Part shown: piece after piece, positions 36,773-47,171 of the stretch
Numbering within the stretch: the first letter of the stretch is position 1
How the letters are laid out: every line of letters begins with the position of its first letter
Source of the DNA: Sphingomonas sp. Ant H11
GTDB lineage: Bacteria > Pseudomonadota > Alphaproteobacteria > Sphingomonadales > Sphingomonadaceae
Direction of reading: 5' to 3'
NCBI RefSeq assembly: GCF_000797515.1
Contig: NZ_JSBN01000007.1
Location: 42,347-106,346, forward strand
DNA: 64,000 bases
Notes under the pieces: model-generated
Seen by the model: only the letters and a program-made list of their open reading frames with translations
The model's database searches: none
What the model was told of the DNA's origin: nothing
Program-made: the position numbers and the translations under genes

Positions 36773-37238
36773 ATGATCCATTCGCTTTTCCTGTGGCTCG
36801 GCCAGACCGGGCTGGGGACGTTTTATGCGCGAATCCACCTGGGGGTTTGCGATCGTCGAGACGATCCATTTGCTGGGGCTCGCCGTGCTTGGCGGGGCGG
36901 TGCTGGTGGGGAATCTGACGTCAGGCCGGGTGCTGTTCCGCCGCAGCGATGGCGCGGCGATCGTCGCTGCCGTTCGACCGGTGTTTCTGGCCGCGTTGGC
37001 GGGCATGCTTGTGTCGGGCGTGTTGCTCGTCGCCTCCAAGCCCAACCGCTATTATCTCGACGACACGTTCCGCACGAAGATGGTGTTGCTGCTGCTCGCG
37101 GTCCTGTCGTCCTTCGTTGTCCAGCGCCTCGCGTTCCGGGCCGGTCATTCGCCCGCGCTGATCCGGTTGCTCGCCCCGATTTCGTTGTTGCTGTGGCTGG
37201 GGGTGGGCGTGTGCGGGCGCATCATTGGCTTCCTCTGA
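36773..37238 (+). CDS. DUF6644 family membrane protein (copy 2, frameshifted near the start)
   Basis: This is a paralogue of the preceding gene. ATG 36773 encodes SLFLWLGQTGLGTF and then must shift near 36,820 (a run of four T's, one too many) to continue RESTWGFAIVETIHLLGLAVL. Aligned with copy 1, the spacing between WL and WGF agrees exactly when one T is removed, giving 154 residues. ATG 36825 alone would give a 137-residue product missing the first segment. It ends LWLGVGVCGRIIGF. Four membrane helices are visible. Confidence 0.72.
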
Positions 37239-37275
37239 AACCCGTTCGTCCGCCTGCTCTTTTGAGGGGATTTCC

Positions 37276-38178
37276 ATGAAACGCATTGTCCGCCGCTTGC
37301 CCTATCTGGCGTTGCTCGCCAGCCTGGCGTCGCCCGTGATGGCGCAGGATTCGCCCCGCCACAGCGCGCCCTCGCCCGAGGTCGAAGGAGACGGTGCGTC
37401 GCTCCGCGGCGAGGAGCCGACCGGCGCACCGCAGCCGGCCCCGCGGGATGCGGCCGGGCACCCCGATTTGACCGGCTATTGGAAGCCGGTGCCCGAAAAG
37501 GGTAAGCCGGGTGGCAATATCGGCAAGGATTTGCCCGGCTTCAAACTACCGCTGACAGCGGCGGGCGAGGCGGCGCTGCAGCACAATCTGACCAAGACGA
37601 TCGACCCCGAGGCTCTGTGTATCCTCGGCGGTATTCCGCGGCACGACGCCAGTGGTTTGCCCTTCGAGATTCTGCAAACGCCCAAGCGGCTGGCGTTTCT
37701 CTATCTCTATTCGACGCATCGCTTCATTCCCACGGACGGTCGCCAGCATGAGGTTGACCCCGAGCCACGCTTCTTCGGCAATCCAGTCGGCACCTGGGAA
37801 GGGGACACGCTTGTCATCGATTCGATCGGCTTCAAGGATGACAAGATCTGGATCGACGAAAACGCCAATCCGGCGAGCGGGGAGATGCACGCGGTCGAGC
37901 GTTGGACACGGCCCGATTTGCATCACATCCATCTGGACCTGCTGGTGGATGACAAGAAATTCTACACGCGGCCGTTCACCTTCGGTCGAACCTGGGTGTT
38001 GGGCAAGCCGGGTGAAGGGCTGACCGAATATTCCTGCGCCGAGAACAATGTCGACGCGGCGCATATCGGGCCGGGGCCGGGTGCTATTGGCGCGGATGGC
38101 AATCGTGGTGCAGATATCCCCAAGAAGCTGCCGGACAATCCGCCGCCGCCGGAATTTTATGAGGATCACAAGAAATGA
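37276..38178 (+). CDS. Exported hypothetical protein of the DUF6152/DUF6644 locus
   Basis: The protein has 300 residues from ATG 37276, with a signal peptide ending near PVMAQD and a Pro/Ala-rich linker. A conserved domain contains HPDLTGYWKP, GTWEGDTLVIDSIGF and EMHAVERW. Proteins with this DLTG.W / GDTLVVD..GF pattern are widespread, mostly exported and uncharacterised. Its stop overlaps the dipeptidase start (ATGA). I cannot assign an activity. The beta-rich domain could bind a hydrophobic ligand. Confidence 0.7.
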   Translation: MKRIVRRLPYLALLASLASPVMAQDSPRHSAPSPEVEGDGASLRGEEPTGAPQPAPRDAAGHPDLTGYWKPVPEKGKPGGNIGKDLPGFKLPLTAAGEAALQHNLTKTIDPEALCILGGIPRHDASGLPFEILQTPKRLAFLYLYSTHRFIPTDGRQHEVDPEPRFFGNPVGTWEGDTLVIDSIGFKDDKIWIDENANPASGEMHAVERWTRPDLHHIHLDLLVDDKKFYTRPFTFGRTWVLGKPGEGLTEYSCAENNVDAAHIGPGPGAIGADGNRGADIPKKLPDNPPPPEFYEDHKK

Positions 38179-39503
38179 AGGAGCGAAGGGGAGCGGCGTT
38201 AGGGCGAGCTCGCGGGGACAAGGGACGGTCGCGAGCGGGGGCGGGAATGCGCCATGCGGCAATTGGCGGCCTGTTGCTGACCCTGCTGGCGAGCAGCACG
38301 CTCACCGCCGCTCGCCAACGGGCCGTACCCAAGGCGGACCCCGCGCGCGCGATCCATGAGAAACTGATCGTGCTCGACACTCATTTCGACACGCCTGCCA
38401 ATCTCGGACGGCCGGGATGGAGCATAACGGATCGCCACAGCGTCGGCGTCGATGGCGATCAGGTGGATTATCCCCGCATGGTCGAAGGCGGCGTGGATGG
38501 CGGTTTTTTCGCGATCTATACCCCGTCGGGACCGGCCACGCCCGAAGGCGACCGGGCGGCGCGCGACTTCGGCATCAGGCGGGCCGTGCAAATTCGCGAA
38601 ATGATCGCCAAACATTCCGACGTGTTCGCGCTCGCGCTGACCGCTGACGATGCGATCCGGGCGCGCGCGCGGCAAGCGGTTTGTTTTCCTGAGCATGGAG
38701 AATGGATATCCGTTCGAGGGTGATCTCTCGCTGATGAAGACCTTTCGCGGGCTTGGCGTTACGATGATGGGGATTACCCATTTCAAGAACAACGCGCTCG
38801 GCGACAGCGCCACGGACACGCCGCAATGGCACGGCCTTTCCCCATTGGGGCGCGAAGCGTGGCGGAGGCCAACCGGCTCGGCGTGGTGATCGATGTCTCG
38901 CATGCCTCGGACGAGGTGCTGCGGCAGACCGTCGCCTTGTCCAGGGCACCGATCATCCTGTCGCATTCGGGCCTGCGCGCGATCCACGATCATCCGCGCA
39001 ATGTGTCGGACGCGGACGCGCTGCTCGTCGCGTCCAAGGGCGGAGTGATCCAAGTCAACGCCTATAGCGGTTATATGATTTCTCCTCCCGCCCCCAATCC
39101 CGGGCGTGACGCCGCGACCAAGGAACTGATGGCCGGGTACATGCGGATGGACACGCTGAGCGTGGCCGAGAAGCGCGCGCTGGTCGCCCGGCGCAAGGCG
39201 ATCGAAGCGAAATTCCCCGCGCCGCGCGCCGATTTCGACATGTTCATGGCGCATCTGTTGCACGCGATAAAGCTGGTCGGAATCGATCATGTCGGGATCA
39301 GTGGCGATTTTGACGGGGGTGGCGGTGTCGATGGCCTCGACGACGTCACCGCTTATCCAAAGGTCACCGCAGCGTTGCTGAAGGCGGGCTATAGCCCGGC
39401 CGATATCGGCAAGGTGTGGGGTGGAAATGCGCTGCGCGTGCTGCGGGAGGCCCAGGCTTTGGCCGATCCCGCCGCTGTCCCCAAGGTGCCGGTAACGGGA
39501 TAG
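38175..39503 (+). pseudogene. M19 membrane dipeptidase, exported (two frameshifts)
   Basis: ATG 38175 overlaps the previous stop; ATG 38247, just before the signal peptide (RHAAIGGLLLTLLASS), is an alternative start. M19 (renal dipeptidase) features are present: LDTHFDTP metal site, ENGYP glutamate, GITHFKNN, DVSHASDEVL, LSHSGLRAIHDHPRN and IDHVGISGDFDGG. The frame changes at a GC-repeat near 38,668 and again near 38,858 (GREA to VAEANRLG, one G missing). Correction gives about 443 residues, normal for the family. It cleaves dipeptides, including D-amino-acid-containing ones. Confidence 0.85.
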
Positions 39504-39567
39504 GGCCTCGATGCCGCCGCGCCGCAGAGGGCGTGGTCGAAGCGCCCAAGCACGCGCTGCCGCGCTA

Positions 39568-40077
39568 TCAGGTCCACTGCGCGAGCCAGTCCGCAAGCGC
39601 CTGCGGCGTCATGTGCCGGGCATCGCGCAGTGCCAGCGTATGCCCGTCATTGACCAGGCGGTTGGTTTTGGGATCGACGATCAGAACGGCCGGCGCGCCG
39701 CGATCATAGTGCGCGCCATAGCGATCGGCGATGTCGAGATTCTTGTCGTAGCGGCCGATATCGACTTCGACGATGACGAAATGACGATCGAGGAAAGGCC
39801 TTACCTCAGGCAGCGCAAAGATCCCCGCCAGTACCCGACAATCTGGGCACCAATTGCCCCCCATGTCGATCAACAGGCGTTTGCGTTCGCGTTTGGCGCG
39901 TTTGATTGCGGCGGCGAGATCGGCATGCGCATCGGCTTTCTCGTCATAGGGCAAGGGCAGTGGCTTGGCCAAATCGTCGATCGTCGCGGCCGCTACATGC
40001 GGAGCGGGGGCTGGCGTTGCCGCGCTGGCCCCGGTGACCAAAACGGATGCGAAAGCAAGGACGGCCAGGGTTTTCAT
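39568..40077 (-). CDS. Thioredoxin-fold protein, exported
   Basis: The 169-residue protein starts at 40077 (GGAGAC upstream) with a signal peptide ending near ASAATP. Its thioredoxin_7-like domain has active site WCPDC (GGNWCPDCRVLAGIF), cis-Pro segment GAPAVLIVD and a C-terminal helix. Such proteins reduce periplasmic disulfides or act with DsbD. It faces the dipeptidase gene and follows the serine acetyltransferase on the same strand. It may belong to the redox island. Confidence 0.85.
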   Translation of the reverse strand: MKTLAVLAFASVLVTGASAATPAPAPHVAAATIDDLAKPLPLPYDEKADAHADLAAAIKRAKRERKRLLIDMGGNWCPDCRVLAGIFALPEVRPFLDRHFVIVEVDIGRYDKNLDIADRYGAHYDRGAPAVLIVDPKTNRLVNDGHTLALRDARHMTPQALADWLAQWT

Positions 40078-40133
40078 GCAAGTCTCCACCTTTGACAAAA
40101 CCATGCGATGCGATTGCCGCTCGGCTGCGCGCA

Positions 40134-41077
40134 TCATTCGCCGGGCCGCTTTGGGCGGATGACCGGAACGGACGCCTCGACCACGCTGTCGGGCGGCACA
40201 TCGCCGCGCAGCCACACATTTCCAGCAATGCGTGTGCGTGCGCCGATCGTGATCGGGCCGAGCAACACGGCACCGGCGAAAATGACGACATCGTCGGCGA
40301 TCGCGGGGTGGCGTCGCGTCGTGCCGCCCTCTACGGCTGCCGCAGCCCCGCCGGCCGGCAACGGCTCTCCCCCCAGCGTGACACCTTGATACAGCCGCAC
40401 ACGGTTGCCGATCGTTGCGGTTTCGCCGATCACGATCCGGTGCCGTGGTCGATAAAAAAGCTGCGGCCGATCTGCGCGCCGGGATGGATATCGATGCCGG
40501 TTTCGGCATGCGCGATCTCGGCGATGACCCGCGCGACCAGCGGAGCGCCCAGCCGATGCAGGCGGTGGGCGAGCCGATAGTGGATGATCGCCGCCAGCGA
40601 CGGATAGGACAACAGGACCTCATCGACGCTGCGCGCCGCAGGATCATTGGCGTAGCCTGCGTCGACATCGTCATCGAGCGCGCGCCGGATGTCGGGCAGG
40701 CCTGCTGTAAATGCGCCGAGAATGCGCTCGACCTCCAGGCCTTCGGCCACCCGGTCGATCTCGGGCCGCGCAACGCGCAGCTCAATCGCAATTTGCGCAC
40801 CGAGTTGTGAAAGGGGCGATTCAAGCGTGGCCTCGACCCATGCGTTTTCGTTGCCGATCGTGAGTTCGGGCGGCCCTAGCCGCAACGGGAACAACGCGGT
40901 GCCAAGCTCGTGCAGGATCCGTCGAAGCGCCAATCGCGAAGGGAACTGGATGCCACGTTCGGCATGACGCGCCTGGCTTGCCCGCCAGTCGCGCCGGGCG
41001 TGCTGCAGGCCCTCCACGACAATGCCCAATTCGCGCGGAAAGGCGATCGAGGTCGGGAATGCGGTTGTTTCCGTCAT
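40134..41077 (-). pseudogene. Serine O-acetyltransferase (one frameshift)
   Basis: From ATG 41077 the N-terminal 210 residues hold the helical CysE domain and the start of the left-handed beta-helix ([21 protein letters not shown]). The frame shifts near 40,435 and continues [22 protein letters not shown] to TGA 40134. One missing base between HGTG and VIGETA explains it, giving 315 codons. This long form resembles the EpsC/SrpH group. It makes O-acetylserine for cysteine synthesis, which fits the sulfonate-scavenging genes next door. Confidence 0.85.
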
Positions 41078-41509
41078 CGTGGTTCCTGTTGGTTGAGAGC
41101 CGACAATCCCCGGTGGTCCCGAACAAAGGGAGCCGGCGACCGAACAGCGGGGACGGCCTGCTCGACATTTGCACGGGAGTCGGGGTCAGCGCCGAGCCCG
41201 GTTCAAGGTGCCGGGTGGCGCAAACGTCCGCATGCCGGTCCCATTTTTTACCACCCGTTCAATAGACCATCGCGGCGATGGGAATTCAGAAGAAATGCTG
41301 TGCCCGGAGAAAATCCGGCTTGTCGATCTTTGCAGGCATCGGGGCGCGAGGCCCGACGTTTGGCCGGTCTTCTGCGGCTAACCCGATGATTTTCTGAACG
41401 AAGCGGAGCGGGCTCGCTGCTCGCGAAGAAAAATTTTCACCGTTGAAAGGCGGGAGGCGGTTGTGACGTTCCATTTTCCTATCATTCTAATGGGAAATTG
41501 GGGGCGATA
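41078..41509. other. Intergenic region between serine acetyltransferase and TonB receptor
   Basis: This 432-bp divergent spacer contains no convincing gene. Visible elements are a CCCGG-N9-CCGGG hairpin near 41,199-41,217, a T6 run at about 41,244, and an element CCTATCATTCTAATGGG near 41,479-41,495 just before the receptor start. It must hold promoters for both genes. I compared it by eye with SAM-type riboswitches because of the sulfur context and saw no match. Confidence 0.4.
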
Positions 41510-43908
41510 ATGAAGACTTGGGTACGATCAGGATTTTACTCTGGTGTCGCGATCGGGGCGCTGCTTGCAGGCAGTCCACACGCCGATGCGCAAAACGCGG
41601 GTGGCGGGAGTGGCACCTGCCGATCGGTCCGAGCCGAGCGAAGACGTCCAGGCCGATCAAGGCTCCGCGGACATTTTTGATCACCGCCAGGCGGCGGAGT
41701 GAGCGCCTGCAGGACGTGCCGGCGGCGATTACTGCGGTTTCGGGCGACACGCTGCAGGCGCAGCATCTCGACCGGGTCGCCGATTATGCGGCCAAGCTGC
41801 CGAATTTCGCGGCGGTCCAGCAGAATACACGCGTATCCGGCCTTTATGTGCGCGGCCTTGGCGGCAACGCCAACAATGACGGCGCGGAGGGCGGCGTCGG
41901 CCTGATCGTCGACAACGTGTTTTTCACCCATGTCGGGTTCAGTTGGCTCGATTTCGTCGATCTCGACCATATCGAACTGGTGCGCGGACCGCAGGGCACG
42001 CTGCTCGGCAAGAACACCACGATCGGCGCGCTGATCGTCACCACCAAGCGACCGAGTTTTACCCCCGAGCTTAACCTCGAGGCGGGCTATGCCAATTACG
42101 GGCGCTACCAGATCCGGGCGAATGCGACGGGTCCGGTGATTGGCGACACGCTGGCCTATCGCCTGACCTATTATCGCGACGCGTCGAATGGCTGGGCGCG
42201 CAATGCCTATGACGGGCAGAAATATCTCGACGTCAATCGCTGGGCGGTGCGCGGGCAATTGCTGTTCGAAAGCGGGCCGGTCACCAGCCGTCTGATCGCC
42301 GAGCATTATGAGACCAGCGAATATAACAATTACTATCCCAATTTCGCCGATGCCAAGACGTTTGCCAACGGCGCAGTGCGCGCTGCCAGTTGGGACACGA
42401 AAGTTCGCGGGCTGTTCGGCTATACGCCGAGCTACGATGTCGGGCGCAATGCCGATCTCAACACGCAGGACCGCATCGACAGCCGTGTCACCGGCGTTTC
42501 CAACGAACTGACCGTTAAGCTCGGTGCGCATACGCTGACGGCGGTGTCGGCGTGGCGGCAACTGCGCTTTCGTCCGCGCAACGACAGCGACGGATCGCCC
42601 TTTTCGATTCTGCGGGCGGGCTATGACGTCGATGTCGACCAATATTCGCAGGAAGTGCGGTTGGCGTCGCCGACCGGCGGCGCGCTCGACTATCAGGTCG
42701 GTGGCTATTTCCTGCGCGAGGATCTGGTCAGCAACAACCGCTCGATCTTCCAGGCGGACTCGACCAAATGGTTCCTGACCGGCGCGCTGCCGACGGCGGC
42801 GTTGTCGCCCGCGATCCTCAACGGGGTCGAGTACGATCAATATGGCACACTGCACGTCACCAGCGGTGCAGGCTTTGGGCAGGCAACATGGCATCTTGCT
42901 GACCGGCTCAGCCTTACCGGCGGCGTGCGCTTCACGCGCGAGACCAAGCGGGCGTCCAATACGGGCCTGACCTTCGGCGGCGCGACGCTGCCGGGCGCGC
43001 TCGCGCCGGCGCGCGCCGCGATCCTGTCGGCCTTTGGCGGCATCTTTCCGACCTATGCCGATAGCCGCACGACCGACAGCTGGTCGTGGCTGGTCAACCC
43101 GTCGTACAAGATCAGCGATGCTGTGTTGCTCTATGCCTCGGTCAGTTATGGCGAGAAGTCGGGGGCAGCCAATCTGAGCGCGACGCCCAATTTGAGCGCG
43201 ACGCCGGGGCCGGGCAAACCCCTCATCATCAACCCCGAAAAATCGACCGATTATGAGATCGGGGTGAAAACCAAGCTGTTCGGTGGCCGCGCAACGCTGA
43301 ACGGCAACCTTTATTGGAACGATATTCGGGATTATCAGGCCGCGCAGATCGATCTGTCGCGGCCGACGCTTGGCAACTTCCTCGGCAATGCCGCCAGGGT
43401 CCGGCTGCGCGGTGTCGAGATTGAAGGCGAAGCGAAGCTGGGCGGTGGGTTCAGCGCGTCGCTCAACGGATCGTTCAACGACGCGACCTATCGATCGTAC
43501 ACCAATGCGCCGGCACCGATCGAGTTTAGCAACGTCGTTTCCACGGTCGATCTGTCGGGCAAGCGCGTCATCGGCTCGTCGAAATGGTCGGGGCAGGCGA
43601 GCCTCAATTATGATGCACCGATCAGCCGTCGCGTCGCGCTCACTGCGTATCTCAATCAGACCTATCGCAGCGCGACCAACCTGCTCAACCCGATTTCGGC
43701 TTATGGCTATCAGGGGGCCTATGGCCTGACCAATGGGGGGATCGGCCTGCACGGCACGGACGGGCGCTACTCGCTGCTGTTCTGGGCGCGCAACATCTTC
43801 GACAAGCGCTATGCGGTCGGGATCGGGGCGGCAAATTCGGTCAGCCCCTTCGTCAAGGTGCTCGGCGATCCGCGCACCTTCGGCGCGACGCTCAAGGGCA
43901 AGTTCTGA
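41510..43908 (+). CDS. TonB-dependent receptor of the sulfonate locus (frameshifted near the N-terminus)
   Basis: ATG 41510 begins a signal peptide (RSGFYSGVAIGALLAGSPHADAQ). Near 41,612 the frame shifts to encode PADRSEPSEDVQADQGSADI, and near 41,676 (a T run) it shifts to the main frame TARRRSERLQDVPAAITAV, which then stays open to TGA 43906. Removing two bases gives 799 codons. Plug features are VRGLGG, LVRGPQGTLLGKNTTIGA. The barrel ends RTFGATLKGKF. It probably imports sulfonates or sulfate esters across the outer membrane, inferred from the operon that follows 2 bp later. Confidence 0.87.
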
Positions 43909-43910
43909 GC

Positions 43911-45233
43911 GTGGCCAAGCGGCAGATGAAATTGGGCGCCTTTCTGATGGGGGTGGGGCACCATCTCGCCGCGTGGCTGCATCCGTCGGTACGCCCGCAG
44001 GATTTGACCGAGCTGGCGCATTATACCCGACTGGCGCAAGCCGCCGAGGCGGCGAAGTTCGATGCGCTTTTCTTTGCCGACAATGTCGCGGCTTTCGGCG
44101 GCGGCCCGCTCGCTGAGCAGATCGCGCCGGTTTATTATCTCGACCCGCTGACCCTGCTGGCGGCGCTCGCGCCGGTAACGCAGCAGATCGGCCTGGTCGC
44201 GACGGTGTCGGCGACCTATTTCCCGCCCTATCATCTGGCGCGCAAATTCGCGTCGCTCGACCAGATCAGCGGCGGGCGCGCGGGATGGAATTGCGTGACC
44301 TCGGCGTCCGATGGCGAGGCGCGCAATTTCGGGCTCGACGCGCAGCTCGGCCATGCCGATCGCTACGCGCGGGCGCACGAATATCTCGATGTCGTGCGCG
44401 CGCTGTGGGATAGCTGGGACGACGATGCCTTGCTGTTCGACCAAAGCGGACGGCGCTTCTTCGATGCGGCAAAGGTCCGCCCGATCGACCATGTCGGCGC
44501 GCATTTCCGCGTCGCCGGGCCATCGCAGACCGGGCGTCCGGTGCAGGGGCATCCGGTCATCGCGCAGGCAGGCTCATCGGCGGACGGGATCAAACTGGCG
44601 GGGGCCACGGCGGAAATCGTGTTCACCGCGCAGCAATCGCTCGCCGACGCGCTGACCTTTGCCGATGCCGTGCGCACGGCAGCGGTAGCGGCGGGCCGAT
44701 CGCGCGATGCGGTGGTGATCCTGCCCGGTATCATGCCGTTCGTGGCCGAGACGACGGACCAGGCACAGGCCCTGCACGACGAACTGCAGGATCTGGTCGA
44801 TCCGCGCATTGGCCTCGGCCTTGTCTCGACGCTGATGGGGTGGGACCTGTCAGGCTATCCGGTCGATGGGCCGGTGCCGGAAGCCCCTACCACCAACGGC
44901 TGGCAGAGCCGCCAGAAGCTGTTCGTCGATACCGCCCGCGCGGAAGGGCTCAGCATCCGCCAGCTTGTCGCGCGCGTCGCCAGCGCGCGCGGGCACAAGG
45001 TGGTGATCGGCACGCCCGCGCACATCGCCGACGAGCTCGAAGCGTGGTTCGTGGCCGGGGCAGCCGACGGCTTCAACATTCTGCCGCCGACCTTGCCCGC
45101 CGGGCTCGATGACTTTGCGCGGCGGGTCATCCCCGAACTGCAGCGGCGCGGGCTGTTCCGCACCGAATATGAGGGCAGCACGCTGCGCGACCATCTTGGA
45201 CTGCAGCGGCCGTTCGCGCGGCTGGCCGCATGA
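43911..45233 (+). CDS. LLM class flavin-dependent monooxygenase (NtaA/DszA-like)
   Basis: The protein has 440 residues from GTG 43911, 2 bp after the receptor stop. It has a luciferase-like TIM barrel with KFDALFFADN, VATVSATYFPPYHLARKFASLDQISGGRAGWN and QAGSSADGIKLAGATAEIVF, all typical of the NtaA/SnaA/DszA/SoxA subgroup that uses reduced FMN. Members cleave C-S or C-N bonds (dibenzothiophene sulfone, dimethyl sulfone, EDTA/NTA). In this sulfonate operon a desulfurising monooxygenase is likely. The flavin reductase partner is not adjacent. Confidence 0.88.
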   Translation: MAKRQMKLGAFLMGVGHHLAAWLHPSVRPQDLTELAHYTRLAQAAEAAKFDALFFADNVAAFGGGPLAEQIAPVYYLDPLTLLAALAPVTQQIGLVATVSATYFPPYHLARKFASLDQISGGRAGWNCVTSASDGEARNFGLDAQLGHADRYARAHEYLDVVRALWDSWDDDALLFDQSGRRFFDAAKVRPIDHVGAHFRVAGPSQTGRPVQGHPVIAQAGSSADGIKLAGATAEIVFTAQQSLADALTFADAVRTAAVAAGRSRDAVVILPGIMPFVAETTDQAQALHDELQDLVDPRIGLGLVSTLMGWDLSGYPVDGPVPEAPTTNGWQSRQKLFVDTARAEGLSIRQLVARVASARGHKVVIGTPAHIADELEAWFVAGAADGFNILPPTLPAGLDDFARRVIPELQRRGLFRTEYEGSTLRDHLGLQRPFARLAA

Positions 45234-45258
45234 CCCCTTTCGACGGAGGAGACTTGCC

Positions 45259-46197
45259 ATGACGACGTCTGCCAATGCCTATCTCAACGCACCCGACCCG
45301 GACGGTATCCTTGACGTCCTTCCAGTCGGCGGCCGGATTGGCGCGGAGGTTCGCGGGGTGCGGTTGAGCGCAGCGCTTGACGACACCACACTCGCCGCGG
45401 TGCGTGCGGCGCTGGTCCGGCACAAGGTGCTGTTCTTTCGCGGGCAGGGGCATCTCGACGATGCCGGCCACGAAGCGTTCGGCAAGCGCTTTGGCAAGCC
45501 GGTTGCGCATCCGACGGTGCCGAGCCGTGGCGGCGATTTCCTGTTCGAACTCGATTCTCACATCGGCGGCCGCGCCAACCATTGGCATACCGACGTGACC
45601 TTCGTCGACGGCTATCCCTTCGCCTCGATCCTGCGCGCGGTGACGATCCCGGCAGCGGGCGGCGACACCGTGTGGGCGAACACGGCGGCCGCCTATCAGA
45701 ACCTGCCCGAGGAATTGCGCCTGCTCGCCGACCGGCTGCGCGCGATCCACACCAACGCCTATGATTATGCCGCCCAGCGGCCTGAGGCGAGCGAGCGCGA
45801 AATCAACCTGCACAAGCACATTTTCGCCTCGACCGTTTACGAGGTCGAGCATCCGGTGGTCCGCGTCCATCCCGAAAGCGGCGAGCGTAGCTTGCTGCTC
45901 GGCGGTTTCGTCAAGCGCATCCTCGGCGTGTCGGCGAGCGAGTCGCAGCGGATCTACGAGATCCTGCAAAGCTATGTGACGCGGCTGGAAAACACCGTGC
46001 GCTGGCGCTGGAGCGAGGGCGACGTGGTGATCTGGGACAATCGCGCGACACAGCATTATGCGATCGACGATTATGGCGACCAGCACCGCGTGGTGCGCCG
46101 CGTGACGCTCGACGGTGAAATTCCGCGCGGGGTCGATGGCCGCGAAAGCCGCCAGATCCTGCCCGAACCCGCCGCCTTGCTGGAAGCGGCAGAATGA
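45259..46197 (+). CDS. TauD/TfdA-family Fe(II)/2-oxoglutarate dioxygenase
   Basis: The protein has 312 residues from ATG 45259 (GGAGGAG upstream). The 2-His-1-carboxylate motif is HWHTDVTF, with the distal His in GDQHRVVRRVTLDG and the oxoglutarate Arg after it. GGDTVWANTAAAY is a family block. It hydroxylates taurine, alkylsulfonates or alkyl sulfates, releasing sulfite or sulfate. It is most like alkylsulfatase/AtsK-type members by general layout. It is cotranscribed with the SsuA-like gene, which overlaps by 4 bp. Confidence 0.9.
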   Translation: MTTSANAYLNAPDPDGILDVLPVGGRIGAEVRGVRLSAALDDTTLAAVRAALVRHKVLFFRGQGHLDDAGHEAFGKRFGKPVAHPTVPSRGGDFLFELDSHIGGRANHWHTDVTFVDGYPFASILRAVTIPAAGGDTVWANTAAAYQNLPEELRLLADRLRAIHTNAYDYAAQRPEASEREINLHKHIFASTVYEVEHPVVRVHPESGERSLLLGGFVKRILGVSASESQRIYEILQSYVTRLENTVRWRWSEGDVVIWDNRATQHYAIDDYGDQHRVVRRVTLDGEIPRGVDGRESRQILPEPAALLEAAE

Positions 46198-47171
46198 TCC
46201 GTCGTCAGATCCTGGGCTTGATCGGCGGCGGTGTCGCGGCGCTGGCGCTGGTTGGCTGTGGGGCGAAGCACGATGCATCGGACACGGGCGTCGTCTTCGC
46301 CACGCAGAAGAACGGCGTTCCGTTTCTTGCACAGGCCCGCGGGGAATTCGAAAAAAGGCTGAAGGCGCGCGGGATCGGCCCGGTCAAATGGGTCGAGTTT
46401 CCCTCGGGCCCGCCGCTGATCGAGGCGATCCGCGCGGGGGCGGTCGACATCGGCCTGGTCGGGGATACGCCGGTGGTCTACGCCCAAGCGGCGGGGACCG
46501 ATCTCTATTATGTCGCGGCGCAGAGCGTGCCCGGGCTGGTCGGCAGCGGGCTGGTGGTACCCAAGGGATCGACGGTCAAAAGCTTCGCCGATCTGAAGGG
46601 CAAGAAGGTCGCCTATACCAAGGGGTCGGCTTCCGAATATGCGATCGCTTCGGCGCTCGGTCGCGTCGGGCTGACGCTGGCGGACATCGTGTCGGTCAAC
46701 CTCGCCCCCGGCGATGCGCAGACGGCACTGGCCAATGGCTCGATCGACGCGTGGTTGACCTGGGACCCGTATTTCACGCTGGCACTCGCCCGCAGCAATG
46801 CCCGTGAGATCGCCCTTCCGCCAAGCGACCTACGGACTGTTGCGCTCTACGTTGCCTCCGGCACCTTCACGCGGGATCGGGCCGAGGTGTTGAAGGCGAC
46901 GCTTGACGAACTGCGCACCGAAGCAGCCTGGGGCAACGCGCATCGCACCTTCTATCGCGATGCTGTCGCCAAGGCGACGCGCCTGCCGCTGCCGGTGCTC
47001 GACGGGATGCTCGCCCGCTACAAGGACTTCCTGTTTGCGGTAGATCCGATCACCCCCGCCGATATCGCCACCCAGCAACGCGTGGCGGATTATCTGTTGG
47101 CGGCGAAGGTCATCCCGAGGAAGATCGATGCTGCGGAAGCGGCGTGGACCGGCTGGACACCCGCAAAATGA
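46194..47171 (+). CDS. ssuA: Aliphatic sulfonate ABC transporter substrate-binding lipoprotein
   Basis: The 325-residue protein begins with a lipoprotein signal with lipobox LVGC (Cys near residue 22) and is preceded by paired Arg (IRRQILGLIGGG). It folds as a SsuA/ThiY type II binding protein: PPLIEAIRAGAVDIGLVGDTP, LVVPKGSTVKSFADLKGKKVAYTKGS and SIDAWLTWDPY. It delivers sulfonates to the SsuCB importer encoded next. Both ends overlap neighbours (ATGA at 46194 and 47168). Confidence 0.9.
   Translation: MIRRQILGLIGGGVAALALVGCGAKHDASDTGVVFATQKNGVPFLAQARGEFEKRLKARGIGPVKWVEFPSGPPLIEAIRAGAVDIGLVGDTPVVYAQAAGTDLYYVAAQSVPGLVGSGLVVPKGSTVKSFADLKGKKVAYTKGSASEYAIASALGRVGLTLADIVSVNLAPGDAQTALANGSIDAWLTWDPYFTLALARSNAREIALPPSDLRTVALYVASGTFTRDRAEVLKATLDELRTEAAWGNAHRTFYRDAVAKATRLPLPVLDGMLARYKDFLFAVDPITPADIATQQRVADYLLAAKVIPRKIDAAEAAWTGWTPAK

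Noticed and set aside
41078..41509. Possible SAM-type riboswitch ahead of serine acetyltransferase
   Set aside because: The leader has GC-rich hairpins, but I could not align conserved SAM-I, SAM-II or SAH core bases to it.
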